A program made the translations under genes and the position numbers. This document shows, piece by piece, positions 25,833 through 34,725 of a stretch of 36,004 nt of DNA (its first letter is position 1; the number at the start of each line of letters is the position of its first letter). This DNA comes from Prochlorococcus sp. AG-402-A08. GTDB taxonomy: Bacteria > Cyanobacteriota > Cyanobacteriia > PCC-6307 > Cyanobiaceae. The notes under the pieces are model-generated. The model did no database searches. It was given only the letters and a program-made list of their open reading frames with translations, and was not told the origin of the DNA. The stretch spans positions 1 through 36,004 of the forward strand of contig QCHH01000012.1 in NCBI GenBank assembly GCA_003279585.1, given 5' to 3'.

Positions 25833-26345
25833 ATGCCTCTTGCCTTTACAGCACGACAAAAAATTGATCTAGTTGTTCAAGATAATAAGGAGCAACTACC
25901 TGATTATCTCCTACAACAGGAAAGAGTTGTTGGAGCAATGCTTGATCCTAAAAAATTGACTCCTTTGGAGCCAGGCAGATTTAAGTACGAAGTCACGAGT
26001 TTTAAGGTTTTTCAACTTCAAATAAATCCAGTCGTATCAATAGGTGTGGAAAATACTGATGGGAAAATCAGAATGTATGTCACCGAAAGCCAGTTGGATG
26101 GTTTGGGATTAGTTGATGATTTTGATTTGACCTTAGATGCAATTTTGGAGGCAAAACCATCAGGTCTTGAAGGCGAAGCGCTTTTGGGAGTAACAGTTAG
26201 TCAGCCTTCGCTATTGAGATTAATTCCTCCCAAAGTGCTCGAATCAACTGGGCAATCAATATTAAATGGAATTTTGTTAGGAATTAAGGCAAGGGTTGAG
26301 AAGCAGCTAATTGTTGATTTCAATAATTGGTGTAAAGATAATTAG
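25833..26345 (+). CDS. DUF1997-like cyanobacterial conserved protein
   Basis: 170 residues from the ATG at 25833 (MPLAFTARQKIDLVVQ). The same frame is open to a TTG at 25770 that would overlap pheA, but the added residues are charged and unconvincing. The protein has a lipid-binding-like or START-like mixed pattern: YLLQQERVVGAMLDPKKLTPLEPGRFKYEV, VSIGVENTDGKIRMYV, and the C-terminal helix PPKVLESTGQSILNGILLGIKARVEKQLIVDFNNW. This resembles the DUF1997 family of cyanobacteria and plastids, whose role is unknown. There are no membrane helices. It is divergent from pheA and convergent with rnhB. Confidence 0.78.
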   Translation: MPLAFTARQKIDLVVQDNKEQLPDYLLQQERVVGAMLDPKKLTPLEPGRFKYEVTSFKVFQLQINPVVSIGVENTDGKIRMYVTESQLDGLGLVDDFDLTLDAILEAKPSGLEGEALLGVTVSQPSLLRLIPPKVLESTGQSILNGILLGIKARVEKQLIVDFNNWCKDN

Positions 26346-26359
26346 TTAAAAAATTCATT

Positions 26360-26947
26360 TCAATCTATTTTCAATTTGGAGAGGAAGCTTTTTCGGTGGA
26401 GTTTTGTTGGTCCTGCTTTGAGTAAGTTCATTCTATGCATCTCAGTTCCATAACCTTTGTTTTTTTCCAGCCCATAATGACAGTATTTGCGAGCTAGTCG
26501 TTTAATTAATTCATCTCTGGTTTCTTTTGCTAGAACACTTGCAGCAGCAATTGAGGCGAAATGACTTTCACCTCGAACCTGAGTTTTTTGTTTTCCTGGC
26601 CATAAGCGAATGGGTAATATTCCGTCTACAAGAATTAAGTCTGGTGGAGATGGGAATTTTTCTAATGCTCTTAGCATCGCTTTTTCAGTAGCTTCTCGGA
26701 TGCCGATACTATCAATTTCTCTTGCTGAAGCCTGACCTATTCCCCATGCTATTGAGTGTTTTTTAATTAAAGGAACTAAGCTATTTCTTTTTCGGGGAGT
26801 TAATTTTTTACTATCTTTCAAGCCTTTACTTAAAAGACTTATTTCGTTCGCTTTGCTTAAAATTACAGCTGCAGCAAAAACAGGGCCAAATAAACAACCT
26901 TTTCCTACTTCATCAACTCCTGCAATCAGAAATTGCTTAGCCTCCAT
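26360..26947 (-). CDS. rnhB: Ribonuclease HII with two active-site substitutions
   Basis: 195 residues. The N-terminal motif is [14 protein letters not shown], with catalytic D12 and E13; the family usually has G-R-G where this has G-K-G. The third acid is D108 in LILVDGI. The fourth is normally Asp in a K-G-D segment before SIAAASxxAK; here the segment reads [18 protein letters not shown], giving E127. The C-terminus has the Tyr-containing [12 protein letters not shown] segment (family Y-G-x-x-x-x-K-G-Y-G). The enzyme nicks DNA at single ribonucleotides and removes RNA in hybrids. The start is 2 bp after the rne stop, so the two are probably translationally coupled. Identity is secure; both changes are conservative. 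Confidence 0.95.
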   Translation of the reverse strand: MEAKQFLIAGVDEVGKGCLFGPVFAAAVILSKANEISLLSKGLKDSKKLTPRKRNSLVPLIKKHSIAWGIGQASAREIDSIGIREATEKAMLRALEKFPSPPDLILVDGILPIRLWPGKQKTQVRGESHFASIAAASVLAKETRDELIKRLARKYCHYGLEKNKGYGTEMHRMNLLKAGPTKLHRKSFLSKLKID

Positions 26948-26949
26948 CT

Positions 26950-28827
26950 TTAAGAAGAAGCGGAAGACCTTCTCCTTTTTCGTCTTGGATCCTCATTCAT
27001 TTCTTGTACTTCGGTGGGAAATAATTCATTTTTTTCCTCATCTAAATCTATATTGTTATTCTCTACTTCAAAATTCTCTTTTGCTTCTGTATTTGTTGAT
27101 TTTTGCTCAATAGGTTTGTTGTTTTTAAGACGAATTATTTCTTTATGGTTTTTTTTATTTTTGGAATTAGAATTAATCATTGAATTTTGTTGAGTTTCTT
27201 CAACTATTTCATTCTTTTTATCTTCACTTGCCTCCACTCCAGGCCTAATTATTTTGACCGTATAGTTTTCAGAAAGTGGAGGTTCCTCTAATAGGAGAAT
27301 AGGATCCAATCCCATTGAGCTATATACCATCTCTTCGTTCTCATTCATATTTATATTTATTATTCTATTTTCTTGCTTTTTATTATTATTCTCTTTGGCA
27401 GTATCTTCTCTAGTTGTTTCAGCTGATATAGATTTTGAATTGTCTATTAATGATTTATTCTCTTCATTAACTATGCTTGTTTCTATATCTTTTGTTTTAT
27501 TGATACGCTTATTTTTTTTATTCTCTTGCAATGATTGTATCTCTTCGCCTGAGATTAAAGTTGAATTGATTACACCAGCTTCAGATGAAGTAGTTGGATT
27601 TATATCTTGAATAGTAATATTTTGAAGATTACCTTGCCCTTGGAAATTAGGAGAAGCTTTCCCAAATAATTCATATATATTTTGTCCTTGTCTTTTTCTT
27701 GTTAGCTCAACAAGTCCAAGTTCTGTAAGTGAGGCAATTTGTGGCCGAGCTGAATCTCCATTGATAGCAGATGTGAAATGTTCTAATAATTGAAGTTGGT
27801 CTCTTCTTGTATCCATATCAATAAAATCAATAATAATAACCCCGCCAATATTCCTTAATTTTAATTGCCTTGCTATCTCAATAGCTGCTTCACAATTAGT
27901 CCATAAAACTGTTTCTCTGGAATTTGCAGATCTTGTGAATGAACCTGAGTTAACATCAATAACTGTCAATGCTTCTGTTGGCTCTATTATTATATATCCA
28001 CCAGAAGGTAAATCTACTCTAGGCTTTAATGCATCATTAATTGCAGAAATGACTCTATATTTCTCCAATATGTTTTGCGAATCACTATGTAACTCTATTG
28101 CTAATTCCTTGCTACTTTTGCCAAGGAAACTTTTAACGCGACCAATTGCTTCAGCATTGTCTACAATAATTTGATTAACATTTTGACCGACATTGTCTCT
28201 AAGAATTCTATTAATAAAGTCTTCATCTCTATTTAATAGAATTGGAGGGGTACAACTTTCAGATGCTTGTTGAATCAACTCCCATTGTTTAAGAAGATTT
28301 TCAAGATCATCAATTAAAAATTCTTCAGCAATATCTTCTGCTTCTGTCCTTATTAAAAGCCCTGTACTTGGTGGCTTAACTAGCACTCCTAATGCTCTAA
28401 GACGATTTCTCTCACTTTCAGTGCCTATTCTTCTAGAGATATTTACACCTTGTCCATAAGGCTGGAGTACAAGATATCTTCCAGGAAGAGCAATATTTCC
28501 AGTTAATCTAGGTCCTTTTGATCCAGTAGGTTCTTTCATTACTTGAACCAAAACCTTTTGCTTTGGTTCAAGTAACTCTGTTATTCCTGCGGGTCCTTTT
28601 TTTAATCTAAGTGGGCCTAAATCATTGACATGAATAAAACCATTTTTTTCACTTTCTCCAATATTGATAAAAGCAGCATCTATTCCTGGTAGAACATTTT
28701 CAACTGTTCCTAAGAAAATATCTCCGATTTGGTAGCTACCTTGAGCAACTATTAATTCATCTATTCTCTCATCAGTGAGCAGAGCGGCAATTCGCAAATG
28801 CTCAGCAATAACAATTTGCTGGGGCAT
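26950..28827 (-). CDS. rne: Ribonuclease E/G, cyanobacterial type
   Basis: 625 residues from the ATG at 28825-28827 ([14 protein letters not shown]); a TTG two codons upstream is less likely. The S1 domain lies at about 35-115 ([23 protein letters not shown]). The 5'-sensor and DNase-I-like region follow, with magnesium ligands D291 (IDVNSGSF) and D334 (IIIDFIDMD). The [15 protein letters not shown] helix is followed by ASPNFQGQG, where the Zn-link CPxC is expected; both cysteines are absent. Residues about 405-610 are low-complexity and Asn/Glu/Lys-rich. The end R-R-K-R-R-R-S-S-A matches the cyanobacterial PNPase-docking nonapeptide. It starts mRNA decay and rRNA processing. Confidence 0.97.
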   Translation of the reverse strand: MPQQIVIAEHLRIAALLTDERIDELIVAQGSYQIGDIFLGTVENVLPGIDAAFINIGESEKNGFIHVNDLGPLRLKKGPAGITELLEPKQKVLVQVMKEPTGSKGPRLTGNIALPGRYLVLQPYGQGVNISRRIGTESERNRLRALGVLVKPPSTGLLIRTEAEDIAEEFLIDDLENLLKQWELIQQASESCTPPILLNRDEDFINRILRDNVGQNVNQIIVDNAEAIGRVKSFLGKSSKELAIELHSDSQNILEKYRVISAINDALKPRVDLPSGGYIIIEPTEALTVIDVNSGSFTRSANSRETVLWTNCEAAIEIARQLKLRNIGGVIIIDFIDMDTRRDQLQLLEHFTSAINGDSARPQIASLTELGLVELTRKRQGQNIYELFGKASPNFQGQGNLQNITIQDINPTTSSEAGVINSTLISGEEIQSLQENKKNKRINKTKDIETSIVNEENKSLIDNSKSISAETTREDTAKENNNKKQENRIININMNENEEMVYSSMGLDPILLLEEPPLSENYTVKIIRPGVEASEDKKNEIVEETQQNSMINSNSKNKKNHKEIIRLKNNKPIEQKSTNTEAKENFEVENNNIDLDEEKNELFPTEVQEMNEDPRRKRRRSSASS

Positions 28828-29216
28828 ATACAATGTTGAGCTTTTTTAAAGCTGTTAAAAAATTGATTAGCAGAAAAACTGCAAATAGAACTATTAATTA
28901 TTAACGCCAAACTAACTTAAAGAGATTTTGAATACTGTTCGGAATAGGAATTAAATATAATCCGGTTGATATCGTTGGATTTGCCAACGTTTAATCTAGG
29001 TGTCTCTTTAGGGAAGACTGACGTTAACTAAGAAAATATGGGGCTTAACCCATTTCCTTAGTTCTATATTTATATTAACACAAGATCATTATGAGTTATT
29101 TGATTTGGGTTCGAGTACTTATTAAAAAATTAGTTCTTAATTACGTAATCAGCCATGTTTGAAGATTTGAAGGAGTTTAAGGGCTTATCCTTGAAATAAA
29201 TCATGGCGATTTTCAA
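28828..29216. other. Divergent spacer rne / dapL with leader hairpins
   Basis: 389 bp with no confident gene. It holds the stem CGTTGG-ATTTG-CCAACG (28973-28989) and a longer imperfect hairpin AACTAAG...CTTAGTT (29026-29063) whose inner part pairs AAAT..GGG with CCC..ATTT. A large, structured rne 5' leader under autoregulation is known in bacteria including cyanobacteria, so most of this is probably the rne leader and its promoter. The dapL promoter must also lie here, but I cannot place it. Confidence 0.55.
29026..29063. promoter_or_regulatory. Imperfect long hairpin in the rne/dapL spacer
   Basis: Seven pairs AACTAAG / CTTAGTT, one mismatch, four more pairs, a 2-base bulge, then GGG/CCC around a small loop. 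No T run follows on either strand, so it is not an obvious terminator. It could be an rne leader stem or part of a small RNA. Confidence 0.45.
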
Positions 29217-30440
29217 GTGGTACAAGTTAATGCTGATTACCTGAAATTAAAAGCAGGCTATCTTTTTCCAGAGATTGCTAGAAGAATTAAAGACTTTAGC
29301 TCTGAGAATCCAAATGCTAATTTGATTCGCTTAGGAATCGGTGATGTTACTGAACCCCTCCCTTTGGCTTGTCGACAAGCCATGAAAGCGGCTATTGAAG
29401 AGATGGGTACAGAAAAGGGCTTTAAGGGCTATGGCCCAGAGCAGGGGTATAAATGGCTTCGCGAGTGCATTGCTAAAAATGATTATTTATCTCGTGGCTG
29501 TGAGATTTCTGCAGAAGAAATCTTTGTCTCAGATGGATCAAAATGCGATAGCAGTAATATATTAGATATTCTTGGTAAAAATAATAAAATAGCTGTAACT
29601 GATCCTGTTTATCCTGTATATGTTGATACTAATGTGATGACAGGCAGGACAGGAGAAGTTAACTCAGCCGGAGAATATAAAGGTTTAGGTTATATCCCCA
29701 TTAATTCTGAGAATGGATTTGAGGCAGCAATACCAAAAGAAAAATTTGATTTGATTTATCTTTGTTTTCCTAATAACCCAACTGGGGCAGTAGCAACTAG
29801 AGAACAATTAGTTTCTTGGGTTAAGTATGCAAAAGAAAATAATGCTTTGATTCTTTTTGATGCTGCTTATGAGGCTTTCATTAAAGATGATTCAATCCCT
29901 CATTCGATTTTTGAAATTGAGGGATCTAAAGATTGTGCAATTGAGTTTCGCTCTTTTTCAAAAAATGCAGGCTTCACCGGAACAAGATGTGCTTTTACAG
30001 TTATTCCAAAGTCTCTAAAAGGTAAAGCAGGCTCAGAAGAAGTTGATTTGTGGTCCTTATGGAATCGTCGACAAAGCACTAAATTCAATGGTGTAAGCTA
30101 TATCGTCCAGAAGGGAGCTGAAGCTGTTTACTCTAAAGAGGGACAAATACAAATCAAAAAATTAGTAAGCTTTTATATGGATAATGCTCAAATAATTAAA
30201 GAAAATTTGACTGCTGCAGGATTTGAAGTTTTTGGCGCGATCAATGCCCCTTATGCATGGATAAAAACACCGAAAAACTTGAGCTCATGGGATTTCTTTG
30301 ATTTCTTGCTTCAAAATGCAAATGTCGTTGGTACTCCGGGGAGTGGTTTTGGGGCTGCTGGAGAGGGTTATTTTCGATTATCAGCCTTCAATAGTAGAGA
30401 AAATGTCGAACAAGCTATGCAAAGGATAGTCAAACTTTAA
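29217..30440 (+). CDS. dapL: LL-diaminopimelate aminotransferase
   Basis: 407 residues from a GTG start; the opening [22 protein letters not shown] is the family N-terminus. It is a fold-type I PLP enzyme: substrate and cofactor segment [23 protein letters not shown] (105-115), NNPTGAV (186-192), FDAAYEAFI (214-222), and the Schiff-base lysine K249 in [13 protein letters not shown]. It converts tetrahydrodipicolinate to LL-diaminopimelate in one step, the lysine and peptidoglycan route used by plants and cyanobacteria. The TAA stop overlaps the nominal start of the next frame, but ClpS probably starts further in. Confidence 0.97.
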   Translation: MVQVNADYLKLKAGYLFPEIARRIKDFSSENPNANLIRLGIGDVTEPLPLACRQAMKAAIEEMGTEKGFKGYGPEQGYKWLRECIAKNDYLSRGCEISAEEIFVSDGSKCDSSNILDILGKNNKIAVTDPVYPVYVDTNVMTGRTGEVNSAGEYKGLGYIPINSENGFEAAIPKEKFDLIYLCFPNNPTGAVATREQLVSWVKYAKENNALILFDAAYEAFIKDDSIPHSIFEIEGSKDCAIEFRSFSKNAGFTGTRCAFTVIPKSLKGKAGSEEVDLWSLWNRRQSTKFNGVSYIVQKGAEAVYSKEGQIQIKKLVSFYMDNAQIIKENLTAAGFEVFGAINAPYAWIKTPKNLSSWDFFDFLLQNANVVGTPGSGFGAAGEGYFRLSAFNSRENVEQAMQRIVKL

Positions 30441-30499
30441 TGCGTAATCTCATGTTAAGTTCCTTCTTAAAGAGTGCTATTGATCTTCGCAGTTTAATT

Positions 30500-30811
30500 A
30501 TGGTTGATTCTGCAAATCAAACTGACGGAGACACGGCTGTTATTGATAGGGAAGTTCAGCGAGTCAGAAAATTATCTCCCAAATATAAGGTTTTACTTCA
30601 TAATGACCCAGTTAATACAATGGATTATGTGGTCGACACTTTAAGGCAGGTGGTTCCACAATTAAGTGAACAGGACGCTTTGAATATTATGTTAGAAACG
30701 CATAATAATGGCGTCGGACTTGTTATTACTTGTGACTTAGAACCTGCTGAATTTTACTCTGAATCTTTAAAGGCAAAAGGTCTTACAAGTACAATAGAAT
30801 TAGAAAGCTGA
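30500..30811 (+). CDS. clpS: ATP-dependent Clp protease adaptor ClpS
   Basis: 103 residues from the ATG at 30500 (MVDSANQTDGD). The same frame opens earlier at 30440, overlapping dapL by a base, but that extension is unlike ClpS. The core has the N-degron pocket segment KYKVLLHNDPVNTMDYVVDTL, with the HNDxxNTMxxV signature, and the helix THNNGVGLVITCDLEPAEFYSESLKAKGL. The flexible N-terminal tail is normal. ClpS hands N-degron substrates to ClpC/ClpA. It is on the same strand as dapL with a 59-bp gap. Confidence 0.93.
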   Translation: MVDSANQTDGDTAVIDREVQRVRKLSPKYKVLLHNDPVNTMDYVVDTLRQVVPQLSEQDALNIMLETHNNGVGLVITCDLEPAEFYSESLKAKGLTSTIELES

Positions 30812-30855
30812 AATTATCAATTAACAGCTTTTGGAATAGATGGTTGCATCAAAAG

Positions 30856-31707
30856 ATGCAATGGCTTCCAACATTTACTCTTTTTTTATTTTTATATCCT
30901 GCTGGATGGCTTATTAGTCATTTTTTTTACTTATTTAATCGTGAAATTAGTTCCAACGATTTAAGTATTATAGGTACCATAATAACATTCATAATTTTTT
31001 TATTTATCCTACCTAGTTGGGGAAGTGCAAGATGGAAAACTAATAATCTATGGGTGTCAATAGGATTAGACTTTAAAAATAAATTTACAGCATTAAAGAT
31101 ATTTTTCCGGGGATTTATATTTGCATTTTTTCTTCTATTTATTCTGGTTCTGTTTCTTTTCTTATGCGGTTGGGTTGATAGATTTGACAATATTAAATTT
31201 ATTGAATTATTCAACGCCATATTATTGATAGTGAGCATTGTTTTTGCTGAAGAGATAGTTTTTCGAGGATGGTTAATGGAGGAAATGGTCCTTTTATTTG
31301 GTTTGAGAAGAGGAATAATTATTCAATCTACAATTTTTAGTCTTGCCCATTATAGATCTGATATAGGTTTGTTGGCTTTAATTCCTTTCTTCACTGGTTT
31401 ATTCCTTTTTGGATTAATTCTAACTTTAAGACGAACTATTGACGGAGGATCGTTATGGGGCTGTATAGGTTTGCATGGGGGATTGGTTGGTATTTGGTAT
31501 CTTATTGACTCAGGAATGATTTCTTTTTCAATTGATACTCCTTATTTTTTATTAGGCCCAAGCAAAAATATGATAAATCCAATTGGTAGCGTTATTGGGA
31601 TACCAATTTTATTAATTACGATATTTTTTCAACGAAGGATTTTTTCAAGAACGGGACGATTCTTAACCTCCACAGTTAATGCTTCGTTTAAAGATGAAAC
31701 TCCATAA
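30856..31707 (+). CDS. CPBP-family intramembrane metalloprotease (CAAX/Abi type)
   Basis: 283 residues from the ATG at 30856; a TTG four codons upstream is the alternative. About eight hydrophobic segments. The CPBP motifs are present: E132-E-x-x-x-R137 in FAEEIVFRGWLMEE, H165 in FSLAHYRSD, and H207 in GLHGGLVG. Members are membrane proteases; in cyanobacteria most have no assigned substrate. The last 79 bp overlap the 3' end of the radical SAM gene on the opposite strand. The C-terminal tail is basic and probably cytoplasmic. Confidence 0.87.
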   Translation: MQWLPTFTLFLFLYPAGWLISHFFYLFNREISSNDLSIIGTIITFIIFLFILPSWGSARWKTNNLWVSIGLDFKNKFTALKIFFRGFIFAFFLLFILVLFLFLCGWVDRFDNIKFIELFNAILLIVSIVFAEEIVFRGWLMEEMVLLFGLRRGIIIQSTIFSLAHYRSDIGLLALIPFFTGLFLFGLILTLRRTIDGGSLWGCIGLHGGLVGIWYLIDSGMISFSIDTPYFLLGPSKNMINPIGSVIGIPILLITIFFQRRIFSRTGRFLTSTVNASFKDETP

Positions 31708-33242
31708 TCTCTTTCTAATAACTTCATCACTGTTCTACCGAAATCATTTGGATTGGTATCAAAGGCTTCTAAACAAATCCTTCCAAATTCTTTTCCCATC
31801 GGCTCTGGATTCCAGAGTAATTTTCTAGCGGTCCAAGGCATTAAACTCATAGGGTTATAACCTTGTTTTAATAAACCTTTTTTTAGTCCATATTCTTCTA
31901 ATAAAGTATGAGGTTGAAGGCCTATAAAAAATATGGATGGTTCAACAATATCAGCTCCAAAAATCTTTTCTAGTGCTCTATGGTAAGCAACTGTTTGTCT
32001 TATGGTTTCCGGACGTTCATCAATAACATTGAATGAGTAATTAACTGAAACCTGTTCTTTAAAGCCTGCTTTCGCTAAAAGTTCACAATTTCTCAGAACT
32101 GTTTTTAAGTTGTATCCCATTTTCATTTTTCTAACAAGTTCTTGGGATCCAGAAGTTATTCCAATTTCAAAATAGCTCATACCTGTTCTAACCATTAATT
32201 CAGCTAATTCTTCATCTAAATTGTCAGCCCGTATATATGCAGCCCAATGAATATCGTGCAAACCTTCATCATAGATAGCTTGAAGAATATCTTTGGCATT
32301 TTGAATGTGTCCTCTAGATGGGATGAATTGGGCATCTGTAAACCAAAAGCCACGAACACCAAGATTGTAAAGTTCTTTAATTTCTTTAATAACCTCGCTT
32401 ACAGGATTAATTCTTACTTTTTTACCTTCTATAACAGTATAAATACAATAACAACAGTTATGAGGACAACCCCTCTTAGTTTGGACTCCAATGTAAAAGT
32501 CACCACCATCTAAATACCATTTGAATTCAGGCCAAATAGATTGAATATAGTCATAATTGCATGCAGTTTTGATTATATTGTTTGGTTTCTCATGAATCAG
32601 TTTTTCTCTAGGAGACTCACCAACTACAAAACACCTTTCATCCTTAATCGATTCATTTCTTATTAACTTTTCAATTAAAAGTTCTCCTTCTCCTAATGAG
32701 ATAATGGTACCTTTAGGTAATGATTTTTTTAATTGATTATAAAAAACACTTACAGCACCTCCACCTAGTATTAAATTAGCATTTGGATTGTATTTCTTTG
32801 CACATTTTAATCCCTTTCTAATTAATCTTTGGTTTCTCCATATTTCTCCATAATGACTTTTTAATAATTGAAAACCACCTAAAGCACCTCTAATTTTTTT
32901 TAGAGGATTTCGAGCATAAAAAACTTCAAATGAATTTTGTAATGGATTTCCACCTCTTCCATCTACAGGCGCATAGATTTGTATATCTCTCCAAGAAAAA
33001 ACGAGTAATGTTGGTTTGAAATTTTTTATACTATTAATTAGTATTCTTTCGACATCTAAAATTGGCAAGGAAGCTAAATCTACAATTAATTGTTGAATTT
33101 TTGGAAAACATTTATGAACATGATCAGCTAAATAAATTGGTCCAATTGGAAAAATAGGATTACAAGGCAGTCTGACATACAAGATCTTAACCTCTGATTT
33201 AGGTCCAAGAAGTTTTAATTCAGAAGTCAAATTTGCTTTCAT
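31629..33242 (-). CDS. B12-binding-type radical SAM protein of unknown substrate
   Basis: 537 residues. Residues about 15-200 look like a cobalamin-binding Rossmann domain (VKILYVRLPCNPIFPIGPIYLADH, PTLLVFSWRD, LILGGGAVSVFY, ISLGEGELLIEKLI), but I see no D-x-H-x-x-G base-off motif. The radical SAM domain follows: C259-x3-C263-x2-C266 in KRGCPHNCCYC, with the extra C264. Then FWFTDAQFIPSRG, AAYIRADNLDEELAELMVRTGMSYFEIGITSGSQELVRKM. The C-terminal part (about 440-537) is family-specific. Related cyanobacterial proteins exist with unproved roles. BchE/ChlE-like cyclases and methyltransferases share the layout; I do not choose between them. Confidence 0.87.
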   Translation of the reverse strand: MKANLTSELKLLGPKSEVKILYVRLPCNPIFPIGPIYLADHVHKCFPKIQQLIVDLASLPILDVERILINSIKNFKPTLLVFSWRDIQIYAPVDGRGGNPLQNSFEVFYARNPLKKIRGALGGFQLLKSHYGEIWRNQRLIRKGLKCAKKYNPNANLILGGGAVSVFYNQLKKSLPKGTIISLGEGELLIEKLIRNESIKDERCFVVGESPREKLIHEKPNNIIKTACNYDYIQSIWPEFKWYLDGGDFYIGVQTKRGCPHNCCYCIYTVIEGKKVRINPVSEVIKEIKELYNLGVRGFWFTDAQFIPSRGHIQNAKDILQAIYDEGLHDIHWAAYIRADNLDEELAELMVRTGMSYFEIGITSGSQELVRKMKMGYNLKTVLRNCELLAKAGFKEQVSVNYSFNVIDERPETIRQTVAYHRALEKIFGADIVEPSIFFIGLQPHTLLEEYGLKKGLLKQGYNPMSLMPWTARKLLWNPEPMGKEFGRICLEAFDTNPNDFGRTVMKLLERDYGVSSLNEALTVEVKNRPVLEKILR

Positions 33243-33529
33243 CAGGAAATCTATTGATGAAAAATAATCATTTAGAAATAAACACTAACAATTTGTTGAC
33301 CTTTTTGATTGAAAATAAGATTAATAATTAATAGGAAGAGAATTCAATTCCATTCCAAATTTACTCAAAAGTTAGTTGTAGACGAGATTTTCATATTTTT
33401 TACAAGCATTAAGATCATCATTTAATTGCTAGGCAAAGTTTTTTTATGCTTTTTTAAATTGATTTTGATCAATTGGTTTAAAAAACAAAAAATAGATCAG
33501 ACTAACGATATAGATTTAATGCTTGGATT

Positions 33530-34042
33530 ATGAATCCTCCAATGACTTTGATCATATACATTCTTAGTGGAGCTTCTTTAGGAAGTTTGATGTTACTAAG
33601 CGGCATTCCTGCGGCTCCTCTTCTTGGCTCGATCTTGGCGGCAGGATTTCTAAGCATAAGTGGTCAATTTGAACCTGCCCAATGGCCGCTGGGTACCAAA
33701 ACTGTTCTTGGAATTGGTGTGGGGACCGTTATTGGTACCGGTATTAATAAAGACACTCTTACAGAGTTACAGTCTCTTTGGAAGCCAGCTATCTTAATTA
33801 CTTTTACACTAATTTTGACAGGTCTAGTTGTTGGATTTCTAGTTGTTCGTTTATTTGGAATTGATCCTTTAATAGCTTTGTTAGGTTCTGCCCCTGGAGG
33901 AACTCTAGGTATGAGCTTGGTTGGAGCAGAGCTTGGAGTTGGTGCTGCGGTGGCGGCAATTCATGCATTTAGATTAATAGCGGTTTTATTGATCACTCCA
34001 GCTGTCGTTAAGTATCTGACTCCTGTTTTCAATTCTAATTAG
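33530..34042 (+). CDS. AbrB-type (half-length) membrane protein
   Basis: 170 residues, mostly membrane helices: LIIYILSGASLGSLMLLSGIPAAPLLGSILAAGF, a Gly-rich VLGIGVGTVIGTG turn, then ILITFTLILTGLVVGFLVV and ALLGSAPGGTLGMSLVGAELGVGAAVAAIHAFRLIAVLLITPAVV. The SAPGGxxxMSL and HxxRL motifs mark the AbrB duplication family (membrane proteins often misnamed as regulators), of which this is one repeat rather than the two in longer members; it may dimerise. Not a DNA-binding AbrB. The substrate is unknown. The ATG at 33530 follows a 287-bp AT-rich gap in which no clear promoter or terminator was found. Confidence 0.8.
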   Translation: MNPPMTLIIYILSGASLGSLMLLSGIPAAPLLGSILAAGFLSISGQFEPAQWPLGTKTVLGIGVGTVIGTGINKDTLTELQSLWKPAILITFTLILTGLVVGFLVVRLFGIDPLIALLGSAPGGTLGMSLVGAELGVGAAVAAIHAFRLIAVLLITPAVVKYLTPVFNSN

Positions 34043-34072
34043 AAATAAAAAAATTAAAAATAATTATCTATT

Positions 34073-34297
34073 TTATAAAATTTTCCAAATAGGGTTTTCG
34101 GGTATTATGGGCCCTTTATATTTATCTAAGGGCTCAGTAGTGCATATACGCCAATCGGGTACACGACACTGAACATATCCTGGATTTTGAATAAGTACGC
34201 CTGGATTAGCATCTTTTTTGTAAGTAAAGCCACCTTTCCATGATCCTCCTTCTTTGAGTGAACCTTTAAACCAAACCCAACAGTTTTCTCTTTCCAT
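34073..34297 (-). CDS. Small Trp/Gly-rich hypothetical protein
   Basis: 74 residues with an ATG start (34295-34297). There are four tryptophans in the first 50 residues (W7, W9, W20, W49), a fifth at W71, and cysteines C6, C44 and C52. There is no signal peptide or membrane helix. Composition is ordered and unlike chance translation of AT-rich DNA, which would be Lys/Asn/Ile-rich, so it is probably real. I recognise no domain. It lies 55 bp downstream of rpsU on the same strand and may share its transcript. Confidence 0.6.
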   Translation of the reverse strand: MERENCWVWFKGSLKEGGSWKGGFTYKKDANPGVLIQNPGYVQCRVPDWRICTTEPLDKYKGPIIPENPIWKIL

Positions 34298-34352
34298 TTG
34301 ATTTGGCTGAAAACAGTATTGAAATTTTAATTAAATCACATATTAATTTTGT

Positions 34353-34529
34353 TTATCTTCTTCTGCTTCTGCGTCTTTGTTGCAATTTACGCTTGTATTT
34401 TTCTACAGGAGTTTCATGATGACGCAGGCGCTTTAATTCTCCAAAGATGCCTGCTTTGGAAACTTGACGCTTAAAACGGCGAAGTGCAGATTCAATGCCT
34501 TCGTTTTCTCCAACAGTTACTTGAGTCAA
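34353..34529 (-). CDS. rpsU: 30S ribosomal protein S21
   Basis: 58 residues from a TTG start (34527-34529), read as [19 protein letters not shown]. The family core [19 protein letters not shown] and the Arg-rich end QQRRRSRRR are complete. S21 binds near the anti-Shine-Dalgarno region of 16S RNA and helps initiation. The gene is short and lacks ATG, so length-limited calling will miss it. Upstream on its strand is a T-rich leader with no Shine-Dalgarno. It is divergent from the RRM gene with a 196-bp gap. Confidence 0.95.
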   Translation of the reverse strand: MTQVTVGENEGIESALRRFKRQVSKAGIFGELKRLRHHETPVEKYKRKLQQRRRSRRR

Positions 34530-34725
34530 AAAAATAAAAAAATGTTATTGAATAATTTTACAGGACGATAAAGCAAATTTTTGTTTTGTCCTTTTTGGGA
34601 GAAAAAGACCTAGAATAATTCTTGAATTATCCAAATAGCTTTCTTCAAGTTTTGCTCATTAGTCAAATCATTGAGGTTTTCCCCTTTTCGGACCATTCAT
34701 TATTATTTCTTAGGTCCGTTATCCA

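Noticed and set aside
30440-30499. Upstream extension of clpS overlapping the dapL stop
   Set aside because: The extra 20 residues are hydrophobic and unlike ClpS; the ATG at 30500 gives a normal family length.
33243-33529. Search for a tRNA or small RNA in the gap before the AbrB-type gene
   Set aside because: No cloverleaf, T-loop sequence or terminator-like hairpin was found; only AT-rich spacer.
33530-34042. AbrB DNA-binding regulator
   Set aside because: The product is nearly all membrane helices with the AbrB-duplication membrane motifs; the regulator name is a known misnomer.
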